DNA of 48,662 nt, from the NCBI GenBank assembly GCA_964610905.1, contig CAZSYT010000018.1, positions 1 through 48,662 of the forward strand. The letters run 5' to 3'. Below are positions 32,012-40,190 of the stretch, one piece after another. This DNA is from JAJZJT01 sp964610905. Its GTDB lineage: Bacteria > Actinomycetota > Acidimicrobiia > Acidimicrobiales > RAAP-2. The notes under the pieces are model-generated. The model was not told the DNA's origin and ran no database searches. It saw only the letters and a program-made list of their open reading frames with translations. Position 1 is the first letter of the stretch, and the number at the start of each line of letters is the position of its first letter. Position numbers and translations under genes: made by a program.

Positions 32012-32938
32012 TCAGGCGGTCCCGCCGCCGTGGAGGCGCCCGATCGCCTCGGCCAGCAGCGGCGCCACCGAGCGGACCTCGGCGCTCGGGCCGGAGGGCG
32101 GCGGTGCCAGGGTGTCGGTGACGACGAGGCGCTCGGGCGCCAGCGCTCCCAGGCGCGCGGCGGCCGGGCCCGTGAAGAGGCCGTGGGTGGCCACCACGAC
32201 GGGATTGGGCCGAGCTCCGCGGGCACGGACCAGCCGTGCCGCTGCCTCGATCGTGCCGGCGGTGGCGACCATGTCGTCCACGATCACCGCGGTCTTCCCG
32301 CGGACCTCGCCGAGCAGGTGCTCGGCGTGGACCTGGGTCCCCGACACTCGCCGCTTGGCGACGGCGGCGGTCGGCGCCCCGAGGGCGGCGGCCATCCGCT
32401 CGGCGAGCCGCACCGCCCCGAGGTCGGGGGCGACGACCACGTGCCTCCCCGGGCCGAGCTCGCCGAGGGCGTCGACCAGCTGGCCGACCGCCGAGACGAC
32501 CTCCACCGGGACCGGGCAGGCCGACTCGAAGCTCCTCGGGTGCGGGTCGACGACGACGAGACGCGACGCGCCGCTCGCCGCCAGCGCCTCGGCGGCCACC
32601 CGCAGCCCGAGCGGCTCGCCGGGACGGCTCGTGCGGTCCTGACGGGCGTAGCCGAAGTAGGGCACGACGGCGGTGACGCGCGCGGCCCCGGCCCGCCGGG
32701 TGGCGTCGAGGAGGAGGAGGAGCTCGAGGAGGTGCTCGTTGACCGGCGGGCCCGTCGGCTGGACCACGTAGACGTCGCTGCCCCGCACGGGGCCGACGGC
32801 GACGGACAGCTCGCCGTCGGGGAACCGCTCGACCTCGACGGGCACCGGCCGCACGCCCAGCAGCGCGGCGACCTCCCGGGCGAGCACCGGGTGGGCGCTC
32901 CCCGCCACGATGCCGAGCTCCTCCACCGTCGTCGCCAC
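32012..32938 (-). CDS. prs: Ribose-phosphate pyrophosphokinase family protein
   Basis: The 308-aa protein has the Prs two-PRTase-domain layout: VERFPDGELSVAVGPVRGSDVYVVQPT, VTAVVPYFGYARQDRTSRPGEPLGLRV, VVVDPHPRSFESACPVPVEVVSA and the PRPP loop TAVIVDDMVATAGTIEAAARLV. It should make PRPP from ribose-5-phosphate and ATP. The flag loop and DLH site are altered (VVDPHPRSFE for DLHAxQIQGFF), so it is a divergent, possibly second, copy. GTG 32938 was chosen because GGAGG lies 6 nt upstream. The gene lies in the stress region rather than with purine genes. Confidence 0.9.
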   Translation of the reverse strand: MATTVEELGIVAGSAHPVLAREVAALLGVRPVPVEVERFPDGELSVAVGPVRGSDVYVVQPTGPPVNEHLLELLLLLDATRRAGAARVTAVVPYFGYARQDRTSRPGEPLGLRVAAEALAASGASRLVVVDPHPRSFESACPVPVEVVSAVGQLVDALGELGPGRHVVVAPDLGAVRLAERMAAALGAPTAAVAKRRVSGTQVHAEHLLGEVRGKTAVIVDDMVATAGTIEAAARLVRARGARPNPVVVATHGLFTGPAAARLGALAPERLVVTDTLAPPPSGPSAEVRSVAPLLAEAIGRLHGGGTA

Positions 32939-32991
32939 GGCGACCTCCTTCGGACCTCCGACCACTCTCCCGCGCCCCGACCCGTGCCGGA

Positions 32992-33006
32992 AGGGCCGAT
33001 CGTCCC
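32992..33006 (-). promoter_or_regulatory. DosR/OsdR-like box before prs
   Basis: Minus-strand reading GGGACGATCGGCCCT, the fullest match to the shared motif, 54 bp upstream of the GTG at 32938 and 66 bp after the rtcB stop. Confidence 0.65.
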
Positions 33007-33071
33007 CGCCGGCGGGCCGCCGCCGGCCGGCCCCGGTGGCGGGGCGGCCGTGGCCTGCCCCTCCCGTCGCC

Positions 33072-34523
33072 CTACCCCTTCACGACACCGAGCGGACGCA
33101 GCCGGGCGACCCGCCTGGCCAGACCGGCCCGTTCGCAGGTGGCCACGACCTCGTCCACGTCCTTGTAGGCGTCAGGGGCCTCCTCGGCCAGGCCCCTCGC
33201 CGAGAGCGCCCGGACGGCCACGCCGACCGCCTCGAGCTGCCGACGGAGGTCACGGCCGCGCCACCGGCGTGCGGAGGCATGCCGGCTCAGTGCCCGCCCG
33301 GCACCGTGGCAGGCCGACCAGAAGGCGTCCCCCGTCTCGGCGCCGACGAGCACGTGCGACGCCGTCCCCATCGAGCCCGGCACGAGGACGGGCTGGCCGA
33401 CGGGACGGAGGTCCTCGGGGAGGTCCGGGTGGCCGGGCGGCAGGGCGCGGGTCGCGCCCTTTCGGTGGACGCACAGCAGGCGGTCCTCGTCCCCGACCCG
33501 GTGGCGCTCGAGGGTGGCGAGGTTGTGGGACACGTCCGCCAGCAGGGTCAGCGCTCCCGTGCCCACCACCTCGGCGAAGGCGCGGCGGATGGCGGCGGTG
33601 AGCGCCTGGCGGTTGGCCCTCCCGTAGTTGGCGGCCGCCGTCATCGCCCCGAGGTAGGCCTGCCCCTCGGGCGACTCCACGGGTGCGCAGGCCAGCTGCG
33701 GGTCGGGCACCGTGATGCCCAGGCGGGCCATGGCACCGCGCATCACCCGCACGTGGTCCGAGCACACCTGGTGGCCGAGCCCCCGCGACCCGCAGTGGAC
33801 CATCACGCACACCTGGGAGCGGCGGAGCCCGAAGGCTTCGGCGGTGGCGGCGTCGACCACCTGGTCGACCACCTGCACCTCGAGGAAGTGGTTGCCCGAC
33901 CCGAGGCTCCCCACCTGCCCGAGCCCCCGCGCCCGCGCCCGTTCGCTCACCTGCTCGACCCGGACGCCCACGAGCCTGCCCCCCTCCTCGCACCGGGCGA
34001 GGTCGGCGTCCGTCCCGAGGCCGGCGGCGACGGCGGCCCGAGCCCCCTCCGTGAGCACGGCGGTCAGCTCACCGTCGCCGGCGAGCTCCCAGATGCCGCC
34101 GCGCCCCATGCCGCGGGGGATCGAGCGGTCGAGCACGTCCATCAGCTCACCGAGCTTGGGCGCCAGCTCGTCGGCGGTCACGGGGGCCAGCAGCAGGCGC
34201 ACGCCGCACGAGATGTCGAAGCCCACGCCCCCGGGGGACACCACGCCGCCCGCCGCCACGTCGGTCGCCGCGACGCCGCCGATCGGGAACCCGTACCCCC
34301 AGTGGACGTCGGGCATGGCGTACGAGGCCACCACGATGCCCGGCAGCGTGGCCACGTTCGCCACCTGTCGCAGTGCCTGGTCCTCGGCGACCTCCGGGAG
34401 GAGCGCCGTCGACGCGAAGACGACGCCCGGGACGCGCATGGCCCCGGACCGCTCGATCCGCCACCGGTCGGACCGCCCGGGGACGGGCTCGAGGACGAGC
34501 TCGGCGGGCCGGGCCACGGCCAC
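33072..34523 (-). CDS. rtcB: RNA-splicing ligase RtcB
   Basis: The 483-aa protein has the RtcB core: MPDVHWGYGFPIGGVAATD, GGVGFDISCGVRLL (Mn-binding Cys), GSLGSGNHFLEVQVVDQV, MVHCGSRGLGHQV, ADVSHNLATLERH, HRKGATRALPPG and GSMGTASHVLVG. The His of SHN or the guanylylated His near the end form the active site. It joins 2',3'-cyclic-phosphate and 5'-OH RNA ends in tRNA or rRNA repair. It follows archease by 2 bp; GTG 34517 is an alternative start. It ends the baeRF-HPF-FtsH-archease operon. Confidence 0.97.
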   Translation of the reverse strand: MAVARPAELVLEPVPGRSDRWRIERSGAMRVPGVVFASTALLPEVAEDQALRQVANVATLPGIVVASYAMPDVHWGYGFPIGGVAATDVAAGGVVSPGGVGFDISCGVRLLLAPVTADELAPKLGELMDVLDRSIPRGMGRGGIWELAGDGELTAVLTEGARAAVAAGLGTDADLARCEEGGRLVGVRVEQVSERARARGLGQVGSLGSGNHFLEVQVVDQVVDAATAEAFGLRRSQVCVMVHCGSRGLGHQVCSDHVRVMRGAMARLGITVPDPQLACAPVESPEGQAYLGAMTAAANYGRANRQALTAAIRRAFAEVVGTGALTLLADVSHNLATLERHRVGDEDRLLCVHRKGATRALPPGHPDLPEDLRPVGQPVLVPGSMGTASHVLVGAETGDAFWSACHGAGRALSRHASARRWRGRDLRRQLEAVGVAVRALSARGLAEEAPDAYKDVDEVVATCERAGLARRVARLRPLGVVKG

Positions 34524-34525
34524 CG

Positions 34526-35011
34526 TCAGACGTCCACCACGACGTGGCACCGCCAGCTGCCGTCCGACGGACCGAAGGCCAGCTCGTGGTAGGAGACGGC
34601 CTTGGGCATCGGACCGCGCAGGCCGACCTCGGAGGCCGGGACGACCTCGAGGTCGCCGGCGACGCCCCCGCCCTCGGCCGCGCCCAGGTGGACGCGGACC
34701 GGCACCACCGAGAACACGTCGACGACGTAGATGACCTCCTCGAGGAGGGAGACGAGGACGTCCTCGTCCGAGCCGGTCCCGGTCGCCACCGGCACGAGCC
34801 GCGTCGTCGGCGCGTCCGGGAGCTCGGCGAACTCCTCGACGAGGGCCGCCAACGCCTCGGCCAGGCACGACTCCCGGTCGGGGCCCCAGGCCTCGATGAT
34901 GCAGTCCGACGTGTGGGGGACGAGCCGGTGCCCGGCCGGCCGGCCGCCGGCGGGAGCTCGCCGCCCCGGGCCGACGTCCGGCAGGGCGGCGTCCGCCTGC
35001 TCGGCGCTCAC
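34526..35011 (-). CDS. Archease, RtcB activator
   Basis: The 161-aa protein matches archease: HRLVPHTSDCIIEAWGPDRESCLAEALAALVEEFAEL, then SDEDVLVSLLEEVIYVVDVFSVVPVRV. It speeds RtcB guanylylation and turnover. The GTG start overlaps the ftsH stop by four bases and the stop lies 2 bp before rtcB, so the pair is tightly coupled. The first 20 residues are a Gly/Arg-rich extension of doubtful conservation. Confidence 0.9.
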   Translation of the reverse strand: MSAEQADAALPDVGPGRRAPAGGRPAGHRLVPHTSDCIIEAWGPDRESCLAEALAALVEEFAELPDAPTTRLVPVATGTGSDEDVLVSLLEEVIYVVDVFSVVPVRVHLGAAEGGGVAGDLEVVPASEVGLRGPMPKAVSYHELAFGPSDGSWRCHVVVDV

Positions 35012-37014
35012 GACGCCGCCGCCCGGCCGGTGGGCATCGGGGTCGGCTCGTCGGCTGCGGCCACCGGCTCGGGTGCGCCCTCGGCTGCGGCCACCGGCTC
35101 GGGTGCGCCCTCGGCTGCTGCGATGAGCCGGTCGACCTCGGCCCCGTCGAGGCTCTCGTGGGCCGTGAGGGCGTCGGCGACGGCGTCGAGCGCGCCGCGG
35201 TGCTCGGCGAGGACCGCCTCGGCACGCCGCCCCTGCTCGTCGAGGATGCGGGCGACCTCCTGGTCGATGACCCGTGCCGTCTCGTCGGAGTACTCGCGGG
35301 TGTGGACGAGCTCCTCCCCCAGGAAGACCGGGCCCCTGGGGCCCCACGCCATGGCGCCGATCGCCTCCGACATCCCCCACTCGCGCACCATGCGGGCGGC
35401 CAGGCCGGTGGCGGACGTCAGGTCGTCCTGGGCTCCCGTCGAGACCACCCCGAAGACCAGTTGCTCGGCCGCCCGACCGCCCAGTCGGACGGCCAGCGCG
35501 TCGTCGAGCACCGGCCGCTGCTGCAGCTGGCGCTCCTCGGTGGGCAGCTGCTGCGTCGCACCGAGGGCCATGCCGGTCGGGAGGATCGAGACCTTGTGGA
35601 CGGGATCGGCGTGCGGGAGCAGCTGGGCGAGCACGGCGTGGCCAGCCTCGTGGGTCGCCACAATGCGCCGCTCCTCGGGGCTCAGCACGAGGGCCGTGCG
35701 CCGCAGCCCGAGCAGCACGCGCTCGCGGGCGGCCTCGAGGTCGGCGGCGGCGACCTCGGCGCTCCCCCGCCGCACGGCGATCAGGGCGGCCTCGTTCATC
35801 AGGTTCTCGAGGTCGGCACCACTCATGCCGGGCGTGCCCCGGGCGAGCAGGTCGAGGTCGGCGTCAGGGCCGACCCGCTTGCCCCGCGCGTACACGGCGA
35901 GGATCGCCAGGCGCTCCTCGAGGGTGGGCAGCGGGATGACGACCTGGCGGTCGAACCGGCCGGCCCGGAGCAGGGCGGGGTCGAGGATGTCGGGACGGTT
36001 CGTGGCGGCCAGCACGATGATCCCCTCGTCCGCCTCGAACCCGTCCATCTCGGCGAGCAGCTGGTTGAGCGTCTGCTCGCGCTCGTCGTGCCCGCCGCCC
36101 AGGCCGGCACCCCGCTTGCGCCCGATGGCGTCGATCTCGTCGACGAAGATGATCGCCGGCTTGTGCTGCCGGGCGGTCTCGAACAGGTCGCGCACGCGGG
36201 CCGCGCCGACCCCCACGAACATCTCCATGAACTCCGACCCGGTGATGGTGATGAACGGGACGCCCGCCTCGCCGGCGATGGCCCGGGCGACCAGCGTCTT
36301 GCCGGTCCCCGGCGGGCCGACGAGCAGGACGCCCTTGGGGATCCGCGCCCCGATGCCCAAGAAGCGCTCCGGGTCCTTCAGGAACTCGACGACCTCGCGG
36401 ATCTCCTCCTTCACGCTCGTGTACCCGGCGACGTCGTCGAAGGTCGTCTTGGGGCGCTCGGACACGTGGACCTTCGCCTTCGAGCGCGACCAGTTGGCCA
36501 TGCCGGCGAGCTGACCCTGGCTCCGGCGGCTGGCCCACACGAAGAGCAGCACGATCAGGCCGATCGGCAGCACCCAGGCCAGCAGGGTCGGCCAGATGCT
36601 CGACGAGGTCCCCACGTAGTCGCGGGCCACGTGGTGGGCGTCGAGGAGGTCCACGTCGGAGGCAGGCATGCCGCCGGGTGGGCCCTGGGCGGTGAAGGCC
36701 TTGCCGTTCGTCAGCACGCCGTCGACGACCCCGGTCCCCTGGTCGATGGTGACGCTCTTCACGTCGTTCGCCGCCACCTTGGTGAGCAGGTTCGAGTAGG
36801 AGAGCGACTGCGGCGCCGGCGTGCCCGACGGGACCAGTGCCACCAGCGCGACGAACCCGGCCACGACGAGCAGCCAGACGACGGTCAGCACGATGCGCGA
36901 CCTCGTCGAACGGGGCGGGCGGAGCTCGGGCCCCGGAGGCCCCGGACCGCTCCAGCGCGACCGGTCCGGGGGGAGGGACGCCTTCGGCGAGCCGCGAGGG
37001 CGCTCGGGTTCCAC
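35008..37014 (-). CDS. ftsH: ATP-dependent zinc metalloprotease FtsH
   Basis: The 668-aa membrane protease has TM helices near residues 41-61 and 141-161, Walker A GPPGTGKT (233-240), Walker B IIFVDEIDA, the SRH (ATNRPDILDPALLRAGRFDR) and the zinc site HEAGH (455-459). It degrades damaged membrane and regulatory proteins. The C-terminal tail contains a duplicated AAEGAPEPVA segment. The GTG start is 3 bp from the HPF-fusion stop. Its place between a ribosome-hibernation gene and archease is unusual; it may be a second, stress-specific FtsH. Confidence 0.97.
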   Translation of the reverse strand: MEPERPRGSPKASLPPDRSRWSGPGPPGPELRPPRSTRSRIVLTVVWLLVVAGFVALVALVPSGTPAPQSLSYSNLLTKVAANDVKSVTIDQGTGVVDGVLTNGKAFTAQGPPGGMPASDVDLLDAHHVARDYVGTSSSIWPTLLAWVLPIGLIVLLFVWASRRSQGQLAGMANWSRSKAKVHVSERPKTTFDDVAGYTSVKEEIREVVEFLKDPERFLGIGARIPKGVLLVGPPGTGKTLVARAIAGEAGVPFITITGSEFMEMFVGVGAARVRDLFETARQHKPAIIFVDEIDAIGRKRGAGLGGGHDEREQTLNQLLAEMDGFEADEGIIVLAATNRPDILDPALLRAGRFDRQVVIPLPTLEERLAILAVYARGKRVGPDADLDLLARGTPGMSGADLENLMNEAALIAVRRGSAEVAAADLEAARERVLLGLRRTALVLSPEERRIVATHEAGHAVLAQLLPHADPVHKVSILPTGMALGATQQLPTEERQLQQRPVLDDALAVRLGGRAAEQLVFGVVSTGAQDDLTSATGLAARMVREWGMSEAIGAMAWGPRGPVFLGEELVHTREYSDETARVIDQEVARILDEQGRRAEAVLAEHRGALDAVADALTAHESLDGAEVDRLIAAAEGAPEPVAAAEGAPEPVAAADEPTPMPTGRAAAS

Positions 37015-37017
37015 CGG

Positions 37018-38451
37018 TCAGCCCGGGGTGATGAGGCCGTAGTGGCCGTCGTAGCGCCGGTAGAGGACGTTGCCCCGACCGGTCGTCGCACTGGCGAAGA
37101 AGACGTGCGGCTCGCCGCCGGCGTCGAGGCGCTCGATGGCCTCCCCGAGGGTGAGGACCGGCACCGGTGCCTCCGCCACCTCGATCGTCTCGGCGGTCGG
37201 CTCGCCGCCGGCGTCGGACGGCTCGAGCCGGACCATCCGCAAGGAGCCCTCCGGCGTGCGCTCGAGGAGGGCGTCGAGACCGCTGGCGAGGTCGGTGAAC
37301 AGGTAGAAGTCGTAGCCGAGGAGGTCCATGTCGAAGGCCGCCTCGTCGGGGGTGAGCTCCCCGATGGCGAACGTCTTGTGCCGGACGAGCTGGCGCTCCT
37401 CCACGGGCCGGTCGTAGAAGGGCGGTCGCTCGGTGGCGAGGTCGCCGTGCCGCCACTCCCCCGGCTCGGCGAGCCCGGCCCAGCGGTGCAGGTCCTCGCG
37501 TTGGCGCGCCCGGTGCTCAAGGCGGTCGACCAGCCGGTGCCCGAGCCGGTCGATGGCCTCGGGCAAGGTCGGCGCGGCCACCTCGGCCCGCACCAGGTCG
37601 CCGTCGACGTCGAGGGTCACCCCGGCGACGGCGGGGCGGGCACGTGCCGGGTCTGGCTCGACGGCGAGGGTCGCCCGGGCGAAGAGGACCGGCTCGTCGA
37701 GGCGACGGAGCGTGCGTGCCACCTCGGAGCGCACCTTCGCCTTGGCGTCCTCCCCGACGTCCCCCTTCGCCACGAGCGCCACGGCCACGCCCGCTTCCTC
37801 TCCCTCGCCGGCGGCCCCTTCCGTCGGCGGCGGCTCGGGCACGGTGACCCACTGCTCGGCCAGCTGGCCGTGGGCGATGCGGCAGCGCACCTCGAGCCCC
37901 GGCTCGTCGGGGCCTCCGTCCTCCCACCAGACCAGGGCGTCCCGACCGTCTCCCCGCACCCGGGCGTGGCGGCGGCTGCCGGTGATCGTTCGTTCGGCGA
38001 GCCAGGCAGCGAGGTCCCCCCGTCCGGCCACCTCTGCGCCGCCGTCGTGGAGGTGCGCGTCGGGCGCGTACAGCGAGACCGCACCGTCGACGTCACCCGC
38101 GGCGAGGCTGGTCGCCCAGGCACGGGCGACCTCGAGCGGGTGGACCTCGGGCGAACGCAGCTCAGGGTGGAGCTCGGCGGCGGGAGCCGGCCCCTTGGTG
38201 TCGGGCCGGCGGGCGCCGACGAGCGTGCCGAAGCGGTGCTGGTGGTGCGAGACGCGGGTCCCGGCCCGGAGACGGACGTCGACCGCCCGCTCCGTGCCGT
38301 CCGCCCTCGCCACGTCGAAGTGGACCCGCGCTCCGGCCCGACGGGCGACCGGCTCGATGTCGGCCGCCCGCGCCGCGTAGCGCCGGCCGGACCGGGCCAC
38401 CTCGGCCTCACCGGTCGAAGGGTCGAACCACGCGACCACGCCGTCAGGCAT
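37018..38451 (-). CDS. Multi-domain ribosome hibernation factor (CSD-like + SnoaL-like + HPF)
   Basis: The 477-aa protein starts with a cold-shock-like segment (MPDGVVAWFDPSTGEAEV, residues 1-70), then a SnoaL/NTF2-like domain (about 105-215; VARAWATSLAAGDVDGAVSLYAPDAHLHDGG), a RaiA/HPF ribosome-binding domain (about 230-330) and two C-terminal HPF dimerisation modules: RHKTFAIGELTPDEAAFDMDLLGYDFYLF and EAIERLDAGGEPHVFFASATTGRGNVLYRRYDGHYGLI. Ordinary long HPF is about 190-260 aa with one such module. It likely stores ribosomes as inactive dimers. Start ATG 38451 overlaps the baeRF stop by 8 bases. Confidence 0.85.
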   Translation of the reverse strand: MPDGVVAWFDPSTGEAEVARSGRRYAARAADIEPVARRAGARVHFDVARADGTERAVDVRLRAGTRVSHHQHRFGTLVGARRPDTKGPAPAAELHPELRSPEVHPLEVARAWATSLAAGDVDGAVSLYAPDAHLHDGGAEVAGRGDLAAWLAERTITGSRRHARVRGDGRDALVWWEDGGPDEPGLEVRCRIAHGQLAEQWVTVPEPPPTEGAAGEGEEAGVAVALVAKGDVGEDAKAKVRSEVARTLRRLDEPVLFARATLAVEPDPARARPAVAGVTLDVDGDLVRAEVAAPTLPEAIDRLGHRLVDRLEHRARQREDLHRWAGLAEPGEWRHGDLATERPPFYDRPVEERQLVRHKTFAIGELTPDEAAFDMDLLGYDFYLFTDLASGLDALLERTPEGSLRMVRLEPSDAGGEPTAETIEVAEAPVPVLTLGEAIERLDAGGEPHVFFASATTGRGNVLYRRYDGHYGLITPG

Positions 38452-39598
38452 GGCTGCGGTCCCTCGCTCGGGCCCGACCGGCGGACGCGTCCCCGATGCC
38501 CCCGATGTGGCCGAGATCGGCGAGGGCACCGCGCTCGTAGACCTCGAGGGCCACACGGTGGGCGAACGCCTCGGTCACCGCGGCGTCGACGACGTTTGCG
38601 ACCGGGGCGAGCGGCTCGCCGCACCGGGGACAGGGACCGGCGGTCGTCACGGCGAGCTCGCCGCATGCCTCGCACCGGCCTCCGGGGGCGCCGAACCCCG
38701 CCTCGAAGGCGACGAGGGCGAGCCGGTCGGCTCCGAGCCCCGCCAAGGTGCGCTCGAGGCCGGCCACGGCGTCGGCTCCCTCGGCGACCCGGGTGCGCAG
38801 CGCCTCGACGACCTCGGCCCGCCGGCGGCGAGCCGCCTCGCCGACCACCGCGGTGGCGGCACGGGCCAGCTCCCCCGGTGGCGTGGCGACGGGCAGCGAC
38901 AGGTGCCCGGCGACCAACGCCCGGGCTCGCTGGGGCAGCTGGCCCTCGAACGTGGCGACGGTGGCGGGTGCCCCGTCGAGCACGAGGTGCTCCGTGGGCC
39001 GCGCCTCGAGCTCGGTGGCGACGGACGCAGCCACGTGGCGGAAGTGACGACGAACGGCTTCCTCGTGACGACGTGAGAAGCTGCCGAGCTCGACGTCGGT
39101 GTCGACCTGCCGCTCGCCGTCGTCCTGGGGCCCGTCGACTTCGCAGACCTGGCCCGGCTCGACGCGGACGAGGCGCGACCGCTCGGCGTCGAGCGCCACG
39201 ACGAGGGCGGGCTCGACGGTGGACTCGGCGGCGACGAGCTGGGCCACGTCGGGCACGACGTCGACCACTACCTGGTCGGCGAGGGAGACCGGCAGGGTGA
39301 TCGCCCAGAAGAGGTCGTCACCCGACGCCGAGTAGAAGGCGACGCCGCGGGTCCGCGTCCGGTCGATCCCACCGGCCAGCCAGCCGGCGATGCGCCCCAG
39401 GTCGGACGCGACCGCCGCCTCGCCCCGGCGGCCGAAGCGCGACGCCTCGTCGCGAGCCAGGCGGAACAGGCGCTCGACGTTGGGGACGTAGTCCGAGGGC
39501 CGTGGGTAGCGGCGTCCGTCGACGTCGATGAACATGCTGACCACCGCGGGGTCGTACCGCCGGGAGGCCAATGAGCGGAGTGTGCGCGTATCGATCAC
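38444..39598 (-). CDS. Bacterial eRF1/Vms1-like factor (baeRF family)
   Basis: The 384-aa protein resembles bacterial release-factor-like proteins related to eRF1, Pelota and Vms1: RRYDPAVVSMFIDVDGRRYPRPSDY at the start, TRGVAFYSASGDDLFWAITLP, then ALVVALDAERSRLVRVEPG and the RRHEEAVRRHFRHVAASVATEL helix, followed by HLVLDGAPATV. A zinc ribbon with CEACG and CPRCGEPL ends the eL30-like domain. Relatives may clear stalled ribosomes or hydrolyse peptidyl-tRNA. M. tuberculosis Rv2629 is, from memory, a DosR-regulated homologue. GTG start; a DosR-like box lies 35 bp upstream. Confidence 0.85.
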   Translation of the reverse strand: MIDTRTLRSLASRRYDPAVVSMFIDVDGRRYPRPSDYVPNVERLFRLARDEASRFGRRGEAAVASDLGRIAGWLAGGIDRTRTRGVAFYSASGDDLFWAITLPVSLADQVVVDVVPDVAQLVAAESTVEPALVVALDAERSRLVRVEPGQVCEVDGPQDDGERQVDTDVELGSFSRRHEEAVRRHFRHVAASVATELEARPTEHLVLDGAPATVATFEGQLPQRARALVAGHLSLPVATPPGELARAATAVVGEAARRRRAEVVEALRTRVAEGADAVAGLERTLAGLGADRLALVAFEAGFGAPGGRCEACGELAVTTAGPCPRCGEPLAPVANVVDAAVTEAFAHRVALEVYERGALADLGHIGGIGDASAGRARARDRSHA

Positions 39599-39632
39599 AC
39601 CTCGATCGTGGACCCGGTCGCGCGAGCCCTCC

Positions 39633-39647
39633 AGGGCCTTCCGTCAC
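39633..39647 (-). promoter_or_regulatory. DosR/OsdR-like box before the baeRF-rtcB operon
   Basis: Minus-strand reading GTGACGGAAGGCCCT, 35 bp before the GTG of the baeRF gene. The two half-sites match; the central four bases differ from the other copies. Confidence 0.5.
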
Positions 39648-39760
39648 ACGTCGGCGCAGCGATCGCGCCGGCGTCCCGGGCGTGGGCGCCAACGCACGGC
39701 GCACCCCCTGCTCTCCAGCCGCCGGCTCGGCCCCGCGCCCGAGGGCTCTTGTCGGCGCCC

Positions 39761-39860
39761 AAAGCCGCCGGGATGCGCCCAATGCCGCCGGGATGCGCCG
39801 GATGCCGCGGGACGGCGCCGGGCGTCGCGGGACGGCACCGGGTGTCGCAGGGCGGCGCAC
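39761..39860. repeat. 20-bp tandem repeat, five copies
   Basis: Five adjoining 20-bp units, the second being AATGCCGCCGGGATGCGCCG, with increasing divergence to the right. They lie in the leader between the riboswitch and the baeRF gene. Confidence 0.8.
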
Positions 39861-40017
39861 CGGCGCGAGCACAGCCTCGGGCATGGCAGGTGCCTGGGGG
39901 GCAGCGGCAGGCACCGGTGCGCCACGGCGCGACGCGGCGGGCGCCGAGGGGCGCGTGCCCTCGCCAGAGCGATGCGCCCTCCCGGTCGTCCACCACGCTG
40001 CCGGCCCACGTGGCGGT

Positions 40018-40116
40018 CTCCCTTCGCCGGCATTGCCCGGATCAGGTGGTGGGGGTCGCCGGGGTGCCAGCCGCACTGGGCACGCCCGACCTCTCAGCCT
40101 CGTGGCTCCCTCTCCC
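40018..40116 (-). ncRNA. TPP riboswitch aptamer (THI element), orphan
   Basis: On the minus strand: GGGAGCC-acga-GGCTGAGAG at the 5' side, a variable P3 insert, GACCC, then ACCTGATCCGGGCAATGCC and GGCGAAGGGAG at the 3' side. The conserved CTGAGA and ACCTGAT...AATGCC...GAAGGGA blocks are in the correct order and spacing for thiamine-pyrophosphate binding. It would control what lies leftwards, but the next 420 bp hold no thiamine synthesis or transport gene; the first gene is baeRF at 39598. Confidence 0.85.
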
Positions 40117-40163
40117 GTCGCGTGGACCTGGCTCCATCCAACCCCTTCGGCGAGCTCGCCCCT

Positions 40164-40179
40164 AGGGCCGAACGGCCCT
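40164..40179. promoter_or_regulatory. Perfect palindrome AGGGCC-GAAC-GGCCCT, DosR-like box or terminator
   Basis: A perfect 6-4-6 dyad with the same half-sites as the DosR-like boxes. It lies 48 bp upstream of the riboswitch and 11 bp past the stop of the FAAL-acyltransferase gene. It may be the operator of the riboswitch transcript or the terminator of the upstream gene. Confidence 0.45.
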
Positions 40180-40190
40180 CTCGGCGACGG

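Larger units (their letters stand above)
39599..40190 (-). other. 592-bp non-coding region with riboswitch and repeats
   Basis: I see no convincing gene. Reading along the minus strand: a palindromic DosR-like box (40179-40164), a TPP riboswitch aptamer (40116-40018), five 20-bp tandem repeats (39860-39761), a second DosR-like box (39647-39633) and the baeRF start at 39598. Frames on both strands are Arg/Ala/Gly/Pro-rich shadows. Confidence 0.65.

Noticed and set aside
39595..39996. 133-aa minus-strand frame right behind the TPP riboswitch
   Set aside because: It would be the natural riboswitch target, but its composition is Arg/Ala/Gly/Pro-rich, it includes the 20-bp repeats, and no thiamine-related motif is visible.
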